Positions 53,782 to 61,765 of a stretch of DNA of 64,000 nt are shown here, in pieces (positions within the stretch are counted from its first letter, which is position 1; every line of letters starts with the position of its first letter). A program made the position numbers and the translations under genes. The stretch spans positions 5,828,001 to 5,892,000 of the forward strand of contig NZ_FMIC01000002.1 of assembly GCF_900091625.1 (NCBI RefSeq), in the 5' to 3' direction. The notes below the pieces were generated by a model. It was given only the letters and a program-made list of their open reading frames with translations, made no database searches and was not told where the DNA came from. Origin of the DNA: Micromonospora peucetia (lineage in GTDB: Bacteria > Actinomycetota > Actinomycetes > Mycobacteriales > Micromonosporaceae).

Positions 53782-54843
53782 TCACCTGCCGGCCGGCTGC
53801 TGCGCCGGCGGCTGTCCGAAGACATTCTGGTCGACCCACTCGGCGCCGCCCTGCACCGCCGCGTCGACCTTGTCGCCGACCTGCTCCATACCGGGCACCG
53901 ACAGGCCGGAGACCATCGCGACCGTGCCCCAGGTGGCGCCGTGCACCACGGAGTTCGGGATGTTCCACGGCAGGTTGGTGGCCCAGTCCCGGCCGATCAT
54001 CCGCGCCCCGTCGGCCATGCCGTGCGCCCGTAGCGCCCCGAGGCGTTCGAACGTGCTCATGTCGAACGGCGTCCCGGACTTGCCGAGCTTCCAGCCGCCC
54101 TTCGCCGGGTCCATGAACTTGTGGAACCACTTGTCGGCGTCGCCGGCGGCGCGGCGCTTGTCGGCGTACTTCTGGCCGGTGCGCAGCGCCTTCTGCTTGT
54201 CGACCAGCTTGTCCAGGTGGTTGCGCAGCTTGCGCAGGTGCAGCAGGACCCGTTGCAGCAGCCGGATGACCTTCTGCAGGTGTGTCGCCAGCGGCCTGAT
54301 GATCTTCAGCATCCGGGCGAGCGCGATCATGCCCCGGGTGACCCCCAGCGCCATGCCGGCCGCCCAGGACGCCCCGGCGGTGAACGGGGCCATCAGCAGC
54401 GCGGTGACCAGCGTCACCAGCAGGAAGTTGACGAACTCGACGCAGATGTCGACCAGCACGTCGTGCACGGTCTGCAACGCGTCGGCGACCCCACGCAGAT
54501 AGTCGGCGGTGGCGGCGAACTGGTCGGCGACCTCGATCAGTTGCTGCTCGACCTCGGCCATCCGTTTCCCGTAGGCCTCCCCGGACGGGGAGCGCCAGCC
54601 GGCCTGTTCGGCCTCGCGCACGCCGCGGTGGTTCACCGCCAGCTCGCGCACCTGCGCGGCCAGCGCGTCCCACTCGGTGGCCTTGGCGCGCAGCGCGGCC
54701 GGCTCGCCGTCGACGAGGTCGACGAGCTGGATCAGCGGCCAGGCGAGGGTACGGCAGACGCTGTCGACCACCTTGTCCACGCTGGAGAGCGCGTTGTCGA
54801 TGCCGTTCCAGAGCTCGACGGCGGTTCCCGCGGGCCCGCTCAC
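53782..54843 (-). CDS. Large helical, WXG100/PPE-like type VII secretion candidate
   Basis: 353 residues from GTG 54843, overlapping the stop of the 109-residue gene upstream. Residues 45-135 form a helical hairpin of the ESX-substrate type: LRAKATEWDALAAQVRELAVNHRGVREAEQAGWRSPSGEAYGKRMAEVEQQLIEVADQFAATADYLR, with W-R-S-P-S-G as the WxG-like turn. A membrane-type stretch follows (VNFLLVTLVTALLMAPFTAGASWAAGMAL). The C-terminal 150 residues are basic then Gly/Trp-rich and could be an effector part. No catalytic motif recognised. Likely secreted by, or part of, a type VII-like pathway; inferred. Confidence 0.65.
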   Translation of the reverse strand: MSGPAGTAVELWNGIDNALSSVDKVVDSVCRTLAWPLIQLVDLVDGEPAALRAKATEWDALAAQVRELAVNHRGVREAEQAGWRSPSGEAYGKRMAEVEQQLIEVADQFAATADYLRGVADALQTVHDVLVDICVEFVNFLLVTLVTALLMAPFTAGASWAAGMALGVTRGMIALARMLKIIRPLATHLQKVIRLLQRVLLHLRKLRNHLDKLVDKQKALRTGQKYADKRRAAGDADKWFHKFMDPAKGGWKLGKSGTPFDMSTFERLGALRAHGMADGARMIGRDWATNLPWNIPNSVVHGATWGTVAMVSGLSVPGMEQVGDKVDAAVQGGAEWVDQNVFGQPPAQQPAGR

Positions 54844-55169
54844 CGGGGCATCACGGTGCCGATGGCCTTGAACGAGGCGTCGATGTCCTGCTCGTTGCGC
54901 TCGTACGCCTCGGCCGTCCCGCCCAACGCGCCGCCGACCCGCTCGAACGCGTCGTGGCCGGACCGGAACAGCTCCATCCCTCCGGTGACCTGCTCGGCGT
55001 ACTTCTCGCGGAGCAGGTCACTGACGAACGGCAGGTGCCCGAACGCCCCGTCCGGGATGTCCCCCGCGGACGTGATCTGGCTCTCCAGCGCGCTGAGCGA
55101 GGTGGCCACCCCCTTCGCCGCCGCCTCAAGCCGACGTACCGCCTGCACGTCGACGTCGATGTCAGCCAC
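54840..55169 (-). CDS. Small ESX-like helical protein
   Basis: 109 residues from GTG 55169 with GGGGGGAGGAACGGC upstream. Two long helices (VQAVRRLEAAAKGVATSLSALESQITS and MELFRSGHDAFERVGGALGGTAEAYERNEQDIDASFKAIG) match type VII secretion target proteins of the WXG100/DUF2580 kind; the turn region is acidic and Gly-rich instead of WxG. Coupled by a four-base overlap to the large helical gene, so the two products are probably partners. Confidence 0.7.
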   Translation of the reverse strand: MADIDVDVQAVRRLEAAAKGVATSLSALESQITSAGDIPDGAFGHLPFVSDLLREKYAEQVTGGMELFRSGHDAFERVGGALGGTAEAYERNEQDIDASFKAIGTVMPR

Positions 55170-55263
55170 GCCGTTCCTCCCCCCGTTCGCCCGGCTGGAC
55201 GACGATACGATCATGCCGCCGTCGGCCGCCACCCCGGACGACACCCGCGTACGGGAGGTTCTC

Positions 55264-55683
55264 ATGTCTGACCCGCTGTCCGCGTTCGACGCCCTCGCCG
55301 GACGGCTCGCCGACATCGAGCGCCGATTCGCCGGGCTCAAGGACGACCTGGACGAGCTGAGCGGCACCGCCACCGACGACAGCGGTCTGGTCACCGCGAC
55401 CGTCGACGCCACCGGCGAACTCACCGACCTGAGCCTCGCGCCGACCGCCCTGCGGGCGGGCACGGAGGACCTCGCGGCGATGGTGCTCCAGGCGTACCGG
55501 CAGGCCCGCGCGTCGGCGACCGAACAGCTCAACGAGCGCACCGAGGGTCTCGACGCGACGCTCGGCGCGGGCCTGAACGGGATCTTCGGCACCCCCGGCG
55601 ACTTCGCCTCCCTGGGCCGGCTGGATGAGGCCATGGGCCGGCTCGGGAGGCTTGACGGCCGCCTCCCGGGGCCGCCGGCATGA
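55264..55683 (+). CDS. YbaB/EbfC-like protein of the type VII-like group
   Basis: 139 residues from ATG 55264 (GGGAGG upstream). Helix, then GLVTATVDATGELTDLSLAPTALRAGTEDLAAMVLQAYRQARASA, the YbaB-fold pattern of strands and helix. In actinobacteria such proteins accompany ESX-type loci, in addition to the recombination-linked YbaB. Its stop overlaps the next gene's ATG. Divergent from the ESX-like pair with 94 bases between. Confidence 0.75.
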   Translation: MSDPLSAFDALAGRLADIERRFAGLKDDLDELSGTATDDSGLVTATVDATGELTDLSLAPTALRAGTEDLAAMVLQAYRQARASATEQLNERTEGLDATLGAGLNGIFGTPGDFASLGRLDEAMGRLGRLDGRLPGPPA

Positions 55684-56648
55684 CGTCGCCGGGCTGGTCC
55701 GACGTCGTCGCCCAGCTCCACGACACGCTGTCGGGCTGCGACCGCGACACCGACCTGGAACTCGCCGCCGGCCCCCGCCGGCTGCACCTGATGGTGCGCC
55801 GGGACGCCGTCCTCGGGGTCTGCCCGCCGTACGACGAGCCACGCCTCGCCGAGCTCGGCTGGCAGGCGCCGCGCGGGGCCGGCGGGTGGTGGCACGAGAC
55901 GCCGCGCACCGCCGAGGGCCTGCGCTGGTGGAGCGGCTTCGCGGCGCGGACCGCCGCCACGGTGCTCACCACGGAGCCCGGCGCGCTGTCCTGCCAGATC
56001 CTCCCGCCCACCGGCCCCCGGGTGCGGCCGGAGCCGACCGTGCCCCGTGTCCGGGCGACGGAACCCGCCGCGCCGCCGACAGCGGCCGGTGCCGTGCCGC
56101 CGGCCTCCCCGGTTCCGTCCGAGCCCGCCGACCCGCAGGAACCCGCGCCGGCTTCAGCGGCCGGGTCCGCGCAGGAATCCGTGGCGGTTTCCCCGGGCCC
56201 GCCCGGGCCCGGTGCCGACGACGGCCAGGTGGCGGCCGGCCCTGCGGGCGAGGCGGGGGACGAATCGGCCCCGGACGGCCCGGCCGTACTTGATCTTCTC
56301 GGTGCCGCCGCCGCACGGCGGGACCTGCCCGGCTACCTCAGCGTCCTCGCCGCCGTGGCGGTCTGCGTACCGCTGGCGGCGGAGCCGGGGCCGGGGCGCG
56401 ACGTGCCGTGGACGATCGTCACCGGCCCGACCGGCGCGCCGCTGCTGCCCATCTTCACCTCCCCGGACGCGCTGACCGCCTTCGCCGGGGAGGGCGTGCC
56501 GTTCGTCGCCGTGCCATGCGCGGACCTGCTCGCGGAATGGCCGAACCCGGCATGGGGGTTGGTGGTGGACGCGGGCACTCCGCGCGCCCTCGCCCTGTCC
56601 GCCCCGGCGCTGACCGCCCTGCTGGCCGCGAACGCACCCACCGGCTGA
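55680..56648 (+). CDS. SseB-like domain protein with Pro/Ala-rich linker
   Basis: 322 residues from ATG 55680, coupled to the YbaB-like gene (ATGA). Three parts: an N-terminal domain 1-105 (WSDVVAQLHDTLSGCDRDTDLELAAGPRRLHLMVRRDAVLG ... GWWHETPRTAEGLRWWSGF), an EspG/chaperone-like guess; a Pro/Ala-rich linker 112-195; a C-terminal SseB-like domain 200-322 (VPWTIVTGPTGAPLLPIFTSPDALTAFAG, ALTALLAANAP). Domain order is reminiscent of ESX accessory proteins. Function unproven. Confidence 0.65.
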   Translation: MTSPGWSDVVAQLHDTLSGCDRDTDLELAAGPRRLHLMVRRDAVLGVCPPYDEPRLAELGWQAPRGAGGWWHETPRTAEGLRWWSGFAARTAATVLTTEPGALSCQILPPTGPRVRPEPTVPRVRATEPAAPPTAAGAVPPASPVPSEPADPQEPAPASAAGSAQESVAVSPGPPGPGADDGQVAAGPAGEAGDESAPDGPAVLDLLGAAAARRDLPGYLSVLAAVAVCVPLAAEPGPGRDVPWTIVTGPTGAPLLPIFTSPDALTAFAGEGVPFVAVPCADLLAEWPNPAWGLVVDAGTPRALALSAPALTALLAANAPTG

Positions 56649-56759
56649 CCACCGGGGCTGAGTCAGCCGATCCGCTTGTCCACCCTGCGGGCCGGCGCGG
56701 TGGTGCGGGTCACCGGCCAGGGCTGGCGGACGGCGCTCGGGCTGGGCAGCATAGGTCTC

Positions 56760-56951
56760 ATGGACTACGAGTACGCGCCACTGCGGTTGCCGCCGAACGT
56801 CGACCGGTTGACCGCCGCGGCGCAGTTGGCGATCCAGGCGGAGTTCTCCGGGTGGGAGTTGGCGCGGGTACGGCTGTACCGCGACGGCACGCGGCAGGTG
56901 GTGCTGCGCCGCCGTCGGGTCAACCAGCCGCAGCCGGGACTCTCGTACTGA
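56760..56951 (+). CDS. DUF5703-type small protein
   Basis: 63 residues from ATG 56760 (upstream in-frame codons from 56676 lack support). MDYEYAPLRLPPNVDRLTAAAQLAIQAEFSGWELARVRLYRDGTRQVVLRRRR is a compact alpha/beta protein, the same as many actinobacterial DUF5703 entries. Possibly leaderless (CATAGGT ends three to four bases before ATG, so spacing is short). Function unknown. Confidence 0.7.
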   Translation: MDYEYAPLRLPPNVDRLTAAAQLAIQAEFSGWELARVRLYRDGTRQVVLRRRRVNQPQPGLSY

Positions 56952-56962
56952 GGTACGGGTGC

Positions 56963-56998
56963 GGGCCCGGGGCCGACCGGACGGTCGGGCCCCGGGCC
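56963..56998. terminator. Bidirectional hairpin between convergent genes
   Basis: GGGCCCGGGGCCGACC and its partner GGTCGGGCCCCGGGCC (ending at 56998) pair with one bulge, between the stops at 56951 and 57007. Confidence 0.7.
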
Positions 56999-57006
56999 GT
57001 CACCGC

Positions 57007-57660
57007 CTAGTGGGCGTGGTCGTGTTCCTCGTCGAGTTCCATGAACGGGTGCTCGTCGAGCCGGCCGACCAGCCGGTCGTCGGCGGCCGGCTGGAACGGG
57101 CCGACCGGGTCGTCGTCGTCGAAGGACTCCAGGTCGACCGGGGTGCCGACCTCGCTGACCATCACCACGCCGTCGAGCGGCTCCAGCTCCGGCACGTCCA
57201 GCGCGCCGAGCGAGCCGTCGCCACTCTGGAGCAGCTCCAGCACCGCCTCGCCGACCCCCTCGACGGGCTCCGGCTCGTCCTCGGCCGGGGTGCCCTCCCG
57301 CCGGGCGGCCTCGGCGACCCGGATCAGCGCCGACACGCTCGGCACCCGGTAGTCGCGCCGCTGACGCACCGAGATGACCCGCGGGTGCGGGTCGGTGGGC
57401 TCCACGCCCTCCGCCGCGCCGAAGCGCTGGTCGGCCTCGTCCGGGTCGATCGACTCGACGTCCCACGGAGTGACCTCGCCGAAGGCGTCCAGGAGTTGCT
57501 CGTCGTACGCGAAGGACGCGTTGTTCAGCGCGACGTACGCCTGCCAGACGTCGTCGTCGTCGATACGGCCCTGCGCGGCGCGGACGGCGGCCAGGTGGTG
57601 GCGGGCCGCATCGATCACGCGCTCGAGGGCGGCGTCCAGCTCACCGTGCTGGTCGGTCAT
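57007..57660 (-). CDS. Acidic protein of unknown function
   Basis: 217 residues from ATG 57660; GAAGGGACTG lies upstream. The N-terminal 60 residues are helical (ELDAALERVIDAARHHLAAVRAAQ, DDVWQAYVALNNASFAYDEQLLDAFGE), the middle has RQRRDYRVPSVSALIRVAEAARR, and the C-terminal 80 residues are strongly acidic with Pro/Leu patches, ending in a His-rich DEEHDHAH. No family recognised, but the codon use matches neighbours. 59 bases upstream ends the M20 peptidase gene. Confidence 0.65.
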   Translation of the reverse strand: MTDQHGELDAALERVIDAARHHLAAVRAAQGRIDDDDVWQAYVALNNASFAYDEQLLDAFGEVTPWDVESIDPDEADQRFGAAEGVEPTDPHPRVISVRQRRDYRVPSVSALIRVAEAARREGTPAEDEPEPVEGVGEAVLELLQSGDGSLGALDVPELEPLDGVVMVSEVGTPVDLESFDDDDPVGPFQPAADDRLVGRLDEHPFMELDEEHDHAH

Positions 57661-57719
57661 GTGGGTCAGTCCCTTCACGATAAATGTTCCCGCCGGAACG
57701 CGGGGGTGCCGGGCGGGGA

Positions 57720-59048
57720 TTAGCAGGTGCGGAGGAACCGGTCGAGAACCCGCACGCCGAACTGTAGTCCGTCCACCGGAACCCGCTCGTCGATGCCGTG
57801 GAACAGCGCGGAGAAGTTCAGGTCGGCGGGCAACCGCAGCGGCGCGAAGCCGAAACAGCGGATGCCGAGCTGCGAGAACGCCTTGGCGTCGGTGCCGCCG
57901 GAGAGCATGTACGGCACCGGTCGCGCCCCCGGATCCTCGGCGCGCAGCGCAGCCGACATCGCCTCGACCAGGTCGCCGTCGAACGTCGTCTCCAGCGCCG
58001 GCTGGCGTTGGAGGTACTCGATGGCGATGTCCGGGCCGACCAGCTCGCGCAGCTGCCGCTCCAACAGCTCCGACTGCCCGGGCAGGCTGCGGCAGTCGAT
58101 GGTGGCGGTGGCCCGGCCGGGGATGACGTTGTCCTTGTAGCCGGCGGCGAGCCGGGTCGGGTTGGCGGTGTTGCGGATCGTCGCGCCGATGATGTTGGCG
58201 ATCGGCCCGAGCTTGGCGATGGCGGTCTCCGGGTCCTCCGGGTCCAGCTCGATGCCGAGCAGGTCGGAGACCTCCTCCAGGAACGCCCGCACGGTGTCGG
58301 TGACCACCACGGGGAAGCGGTGCCGGCCGATCCGGGCCACCGCCTCGGCCAGCGCGGTGACCGCGTTGTCGTCGTGCATCATCGAGCCGTGCCCGGGGCG
58401 GCCCCTGGCGTGCAGGCGCAGCCAGTCGATGCCCTTCTCGGCGGTCTCGATCAGATAGAGCCGCTGACTGTCGTTGACCGAGTACGAGAAGCCGCCGACC
58501 TCGCCGATGGCCTCGGTGCAGCCGTCGAGCAGGTCGCGGTGCCGCTCGACCAGGAAGTGCGCGCCGTAGTCGCTGCCCGCCTCCTCGTCGGCGGTGTACG
58601 CGAGCACGATGTCGCGGGGCGGGCGGACCCCGGTGCGCTGCCAGTGCCGCACCACGGCCAGCACCATCGCGTCGAAGTCCTTCATGTCGATGGCGCCCCG
58701 GCCCCACAGGTAGCCGTCGCGCAGCTCCCCGGAGAACGGGTGCACCGACCACTCGTCGGCGTCGGCGGGGACGACGTCGAGGTGGCCGTGCACCAGCAGC
58801 GCCCCGCGGCTCGGGTCGGTGCCCGGGATGCGGGCGAGCAGGTTGGCCCGGCCGGGCGCCGACTCGTGGATGACCGACTCGACGCCCACCTCGGCCAGTT
58901 TCTCCGCCACGTACTCGGCGGCGAGGCGTTCGCCCGCGCTGGTGTCGTTGTCCCCGGTGTTGGTGGTGTCGATCCGCAGGAGGTCGCGGCAGAGGTCGAC
59001 GACCTCGTCGGTGGGGTCGGGTCGGGCGGAGGCGGTGTTGCTCGTCAT
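57720..59048 (-). CDS. M20-family metallopeptidase/amidohydrolase
   Basis: 442 residues from ATG 59048. Zinc ligands and catalytic residues: LLVHGHLDVVPAD (His, Asp), GRGAIDMKDFDAMV (bridging Asp), AYTADEEAGSDYGAHFLVE (Glu pair), GGFSYS and SGGTDAKAFSQLGIRCFGF (His replaced by Asp/Lys context, so the last ligand probably lies in SALFHGIDERV). A dimerisation domain in the middle has HARGRPGHGSMMHDDNAVTALAEAVARI. It is an ArgE/DapE/carboxypeptidase-type hydrolase; the exact substrate is unknown. Confidence 0.9.
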   Translation of the reverse strand: MTSNTASARPDPTDEVVDLCRDLLRIDTTNTGDNDTSAGERLAAEYVAEKLAEVGVESVIHESAPGRANLLARIPGTDPSRGALLVHGHLDVVPADADEWSVHPFSGELRDGYLWGRGAIDMKDFDAMVLAVVRHWQRTGVRPPRDIVLAYTADEEAGSDYGAHFLVERHRDLLDGCTEAIGEVGGFSYSVNDSQRLYLIETAEKGIDWLRLHARGRPGHGSMMHDDNAVTALAEAVARIGRHRFPVVVTDTVRAFLEEVSDLLGIELDPEDPETAIAKLGPIANIIGATIRNTANPTRLAAGYKDNVIPGRATATIDCRSLPGQSELLERQLRELVGPDIAIEYLQRQPALETTFDGDLVEAMSAALRAEDPGARPVPYMLSGGTDAKAFSQLGIRCFGFAPLRLPADLNFSALFHGIDERVPVDGLQFGVRVLDRFLRTC

Positions 59049-59219
59049 CGGTCTTTCATACCAGCCCAGGGGCCCGATCCGGTCGCCCGCTCCGCCGTTC
59101 GCGCCCCTCGACGGCCGGCGACCGACGACCGGGCCCGGTTTCGCCGCCGACGCGGCCGGGTACCGCCGCTCGCGACCGCGCCCCACCACGTGCTCCGCCC
59201 GCCACCAGAGGAGTGCACC

Positions 59220-59828
59220 ATGACCGTTCCCCTGCCACCGCTGCCGCCCACCGGAGAGGACGACGGCTTCCGGCCCGGCGGGCGCAGCGTCGCCGACATC
59301 CTCGACGCCGAGCACCGGCAGCTTCACGAGTTGCTGCGGCGGCTCACCGACCCGGGCCCGGAGCCCGCCCCCGAGCACGGCCTGGAGGTGCTGACGGCGG
59401 CGATGTCCCGGCACCTCTCCGCCGAGGAGCAGTACCTGCTGCCCGCCGTCCGGGCCGCCCTGCCCGACGCGGCGGACCGGATCGACCGGGCCATCGCGGA
59501 CGACCGGGCCCTGCTGACCGCCCTCAAGGGGCTGACCGACGACGGGCTCGACGGCGTCGCCGAGCGGATCCGGCACCACGTCGAGGAGGCGGGCGCGCTG
59601 GTCGCGGCGCTGCGCGAGGTGGCCAGCGCCGAGGAGCTGATCCGCCTGGGCAACCGGCTGGAGATCGCCGAGGAGGCGGCCCCGACGCGCCCGCACCCGG
59701 GCACCCCGGCGACCCCACCGTGGAACCGGGTCGTCGAACCCGCGGTGGGCGTGGTCGACAAGGTCCGCGACGCCGTCACCGGCCGACCCACCTATCTGGC
59801 CGACCTGACCGAGCCGCCGCCGGGCTGA
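59220..59828 (+). CDS. Hemerythrin-domain protein
   Basis: 202 residues from ATG 59220 with GAGGAG upstream. The hemerythrin HHE signature is in SVADILDAEHRQLHELLRRL, MSRHLSAEEQYLLPAVRAAL and RIRHHVEEAGALVAAL, giving the His/Glu iron ligands. Residues 155-202 are a Pro-rich tail with VEPAVGVVDKVRDAVTG. Roles in oxygen, NO or iron sensing are known for the family. A hairpin terminator follows at 59865. Confidence 0.85.
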   Translation: MTVPLPPLPPTGEDDGFRPGGRSVADILDAEHRQLHELLRRLTDPGPEPAPEHGLEVLTAAMSRHLSAEEQYLLPAVRAALPDAADRIDRAIADDRALLTALKGLTDDGLDGVAERIRHHVEEAGALVAALREVASAEELIRLGNRLEIAEEAAPTRPHPGTPATPPWNRVVEPAVGVVDKVRDAVTGRPTYLADLTEPPPG

Positions 59829-59864
59829 GTCGGCGGCCTCCGCCGGGGCGGATCGGGCACACAT

Positions 59865-59895
59865 CGGAAGGCGCTGATCCGTTCGGGGCCTTCCG
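59865..59895 (+). terminator. Hairpin terminator after the hemerythrin gene
   Basis: CGGAAGGC (59865-59872) pairs with GCCTTCCG (59888-59895), 36 bases past the stop. Confidence 0.55.
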
Positions 59896-59911
59896 TCTGC
59901 CGCTACGGGGT

Positions 59912-59928
59912 CATACCGTCACGGTATG
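59912..59928 (+). promoter_or_regulatory. LysR operator overlapping its own promoter and start codon
   Basis: CATACCGTCACGGTATG is a perfect palindrome containing TACCGTCACGGTA, the T-N11-A motif of LysR regulators. Its right end is the ATG of the LysR gene at 59926. TACCGT (59914-59919) is a TANNNT box six bases before that ATG, so the transcript is probably leaderless and the operator covers both. Confidence 0.65.
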
Positions 59929-60921
59929 AATCTGGAGCTGCGACACCTGAGGGTGGTCTGCGCGATCGCGGAGACGGGGAGCGTGACCAAGGCGGCATCG
60001 ACGCTCGGCCTGGCCCAACCGGCACTCACCGCCCAGCTCCAGCGCATCGAGCGGACCCTGGGCGGGCCGCTGTTCGAGCGGGACCGCCGCGGTGCCCGTC
60101 CCACCGCCCTCGGTGAGCTGGTGCTCGCCCGGGCCCGGGTGCTGTTGCCGGCGATGAAGGGCCTGCAGGACGAGGCGGCGCGGCTGGCCGGCGGCGGCGA
60201 CGCGCCCCGCCGGTACCGGTTCGGCGGGGTGAACAGCCCCATCCTCGGCCGGCTCGTGCACCGGCTCGCCGCCGAACCCCCGCCGGCCCAGATCACCATG
60301 CACGCCTCCTGGTCGGCCGACGAGCTGGCCCAGCTCGTCGCCGGCGGCCGGCTGGACTTCGCGCTGATCGGGGTGTGCGGCGACGCGGCCCCGCCAGCGG
60401 AGTACGGGTTGAGCTGGCGGGAGGTGTCGGTCGACCCGGTGCTGGTGCTGCTGCCGGAGCAGCATCCGCTGGCCGACCGGGCCGAGGTGAGCCTGGTGGA
60501 CCTGCGCCGCGAGCAGTGGGTCGCCGCGCCGGGCGACGGCTGTTTCGGCGACTGCTTCGCCGCCGCCTGCGCCCGGGCCGGCTTCACCCCCCGCAAGGTG
60601 TACGAGACCGACGTGCGCTGCTGCGTCGACATGGTGGACTCGGGCGCGGCGATCGCGCTCTGCCAGGCCATCTTCCGCCCGGTCGCCGGGCTGGTCACCC
60701 GGATGCTGGCCGGGACGCCGCTGCGCTGGCGGCTGATGCTGGGCTGGCATCCCGACTCCCCCGCCGCCCGGGACGCCGAACTGGTGCTGGAGACCGCGCT
60801 GGCCGCGTACACCGACTCGCTGGCGGCCCACCCGGACTACCTGGCCTGGCTGCTGCGCAACCCGGCGTACGGGGGGCGGAGGCTGACGGCCGCCGGGGCC
60901 GACGGGGTGCGAACGGCGTGA
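59926..60921 (+). CDS. LysR-family transcription regulator
   Basis: 331 residues from ATG 59926. Winged helix 1-65 (LRHLRVVCAIAETGSVTKAASTLGLAQPALTAQLQRIERTLGGPLFERDRRGARPTALGE), then a periplasmic-binding-like effector domain about 95-300 with TMHASWSADELAQLVAGGRLDFALIG and LVLLPEQHPLADRAEVSLVDL. Two Cys pairs (GDGCFGDCFAAAC and VRCCVDMV) are unusual for this family and could make it redox-sensitive. Its operator lies on its own start, implying autorepression. Target genes unknown. Confidence 0.92.
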   Translation: MNLELRHLRVVCAIAETGSVTKAASTLGLAQPALTAQLQRIERTLGGPLFERDRRGARPTALGELVLARARVLLPAMKGLQDEAARLAGGGDAPRRYRFGGVNSPILGRLVHRLAAEPPPAQITMHASWSADELAQLVAGGRLDFALIGVCGDAAPPAEYGLSWREVSVDPVLVLLPEQHPLADRAEVSLVDLRREQWVAAPGDGCFGDCFAAACARAGFTPRKVYETDVRCCVDMVDSGAAIALCQAIFRPVAGLVTRMLAGTPLRWRLMLGWHPDSPAARDAELVLETALAAYTDSLAAHPDYLAWLLRNPAYGGRRLTAAGADGVRTA

Positions 60922-60940
60922 CGCCGGGTATCAGGCGAAC

Positions 60941-61183
60941 ATGACCGATCTCTACCCCGCCGCCGACGACCGGGAGATCCTCCGGCAGGCGGCCGCCGCG
61001 CACACCGCCGCCGCCCGCGACGTGGAGGCCTTCCTGCGCCGCCTGCCCGAGGTGCCCGACCCGGCCGACATCACCGAGTACGCCAACCTGCTGACCCGCG
61101 AGGCACAGACGCTCGCCGACCGCGAGGCGGCGACCGACGCCGTGGGCCTGACGGTCGGCAGCCTGGAGAGCGACCACGGTTGA
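60941..61183 (+). CDS. Small helical protein of unknown function
   Basis: 80 residues from ATG 60941, 19 bases after the LysR stop, so probably co-transcribed. Sequence is mostly helical (EILRQAAAAHTAAARDVEAFLRRL and EYANLLTREAQTLADREAATDAV). No family recognised. Codon use is typical of the genome. Confidence 0.6.
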   Translation: MTDLYPAADDREILRQAAAAHTAAARDVEAFLRRLPEVPDPADITEYANLLTREAQTLADREAATDAVGLTVGSLESDHG

Positions 61184-61238
61184 CGACGCGACCGGCGGCG
61201 CCCGGGATCTTCCCAGGCGCCGCCGGTCTCTTCGCGGG

Positions 61239-61589
61239 TCAGCGTTCGACGAGGACGTCGTGGCCCAGGTCGAGCAGGGAGTGCCGCCACTCGTCGTCGG
61301 CGTTGCCGCGCGGCGGCTTCTCGTCCAGCCGGGACTGGATCTCGTCGATCGCGTCCCGCATCACCCCGATGTCCTCCGGGGTGAGGTCGACCTTGCGTTT
61401 GGTCAGCACCCGCAGGATCCGCCGGCCCAACCCGGGCAGGTCGAGATCCGGGTCGGGCCCGAACGACTCCTCCCCGGAGCCGCGGGTGAGCAGCCATTGC
61501 CGCAACTGCTCCGACGAGACGTTCACCTGGGCGTGGAAGTCGTCCCAGAGCACCTCCACCTCGGGTTCGAGCCGCTGCTCGCGTACCAT
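61239..61589 (-). CDS. DUF3140 family protein
   Basis: 116 residues from ATG 61589, whose first base is shared with the stop of the 54-residue gene upstream (TGATG). Conserved VEVLWDDFHAQVNVSSEQLRQWLLTR, then LGRRILRVLTKRKVDLTPEDIGVMRDAIDEIQSRL and the closing WRHSLLDLGHDVL fit DUF3140, a small protein with predicted DNA- or partner-binding helices. Function unknown. Last gene after the ClpC-like gene. Confidence 0.85.
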   Translation of the reverse strand: MVREQRLEPEVEVLWDDFHAQVNVSSEQLRQWLLTRGSGEESFGPDPDLDLPGLGRRILRVLTKRKVDLTPEDIGVMRDAIDEIQSRLDEKPPRGNADDEWRHSLLDLGHDVLVER

Positions 61590-61753
61590 CAGCCCTCCTC
61601 TCGACGGCGGTCGGACTCCGCCGGCTCCGGGTCGTCACCCTGCTGGCCCAGGCCCTCCGGGGGCACCCGCACCCGGGCGGGATTGGCGGTCGGCGGGGCC
61701 AGGATCGGATCGGTGCGGTCGGTCTCGTCCCGGGTCTCCTCGGATTCGCTCAT
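61589..61753 (-). CDS. 54-residue acidic linker-like protein
   Basis: A short gene from ATG 61753, with CCGGAGGCGGAC upstream, to a TGA overlapping the DUF3140 start. It reads MSESEETRDETDRTDPILAP near the start and is Pro/Glu/Asp/Arg-rich, so probably disordered. It lies between the ClpC-like stop (12 bases away) and DUF3140, so the three form one operon. An adaptor or anti-aggregation role is a guess. Confidence 0.6.
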   Translation of the reverse strand: MSESEETRDETDRTDPILAPPTANPARVRVPPEGLGQQGDDPEPAESDRRREEG

Positions 61754-61765
61754 GTCCGCCTCCGG

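Noticed and set aside
57007..58752. 581-residue frame joining the acidic protein with sequence opposite the peptidase start
   Set aside because: Only the part from ATG 57660 has normal composition; the upstream part is an out-of-frame shadow of the M20 peptidase.
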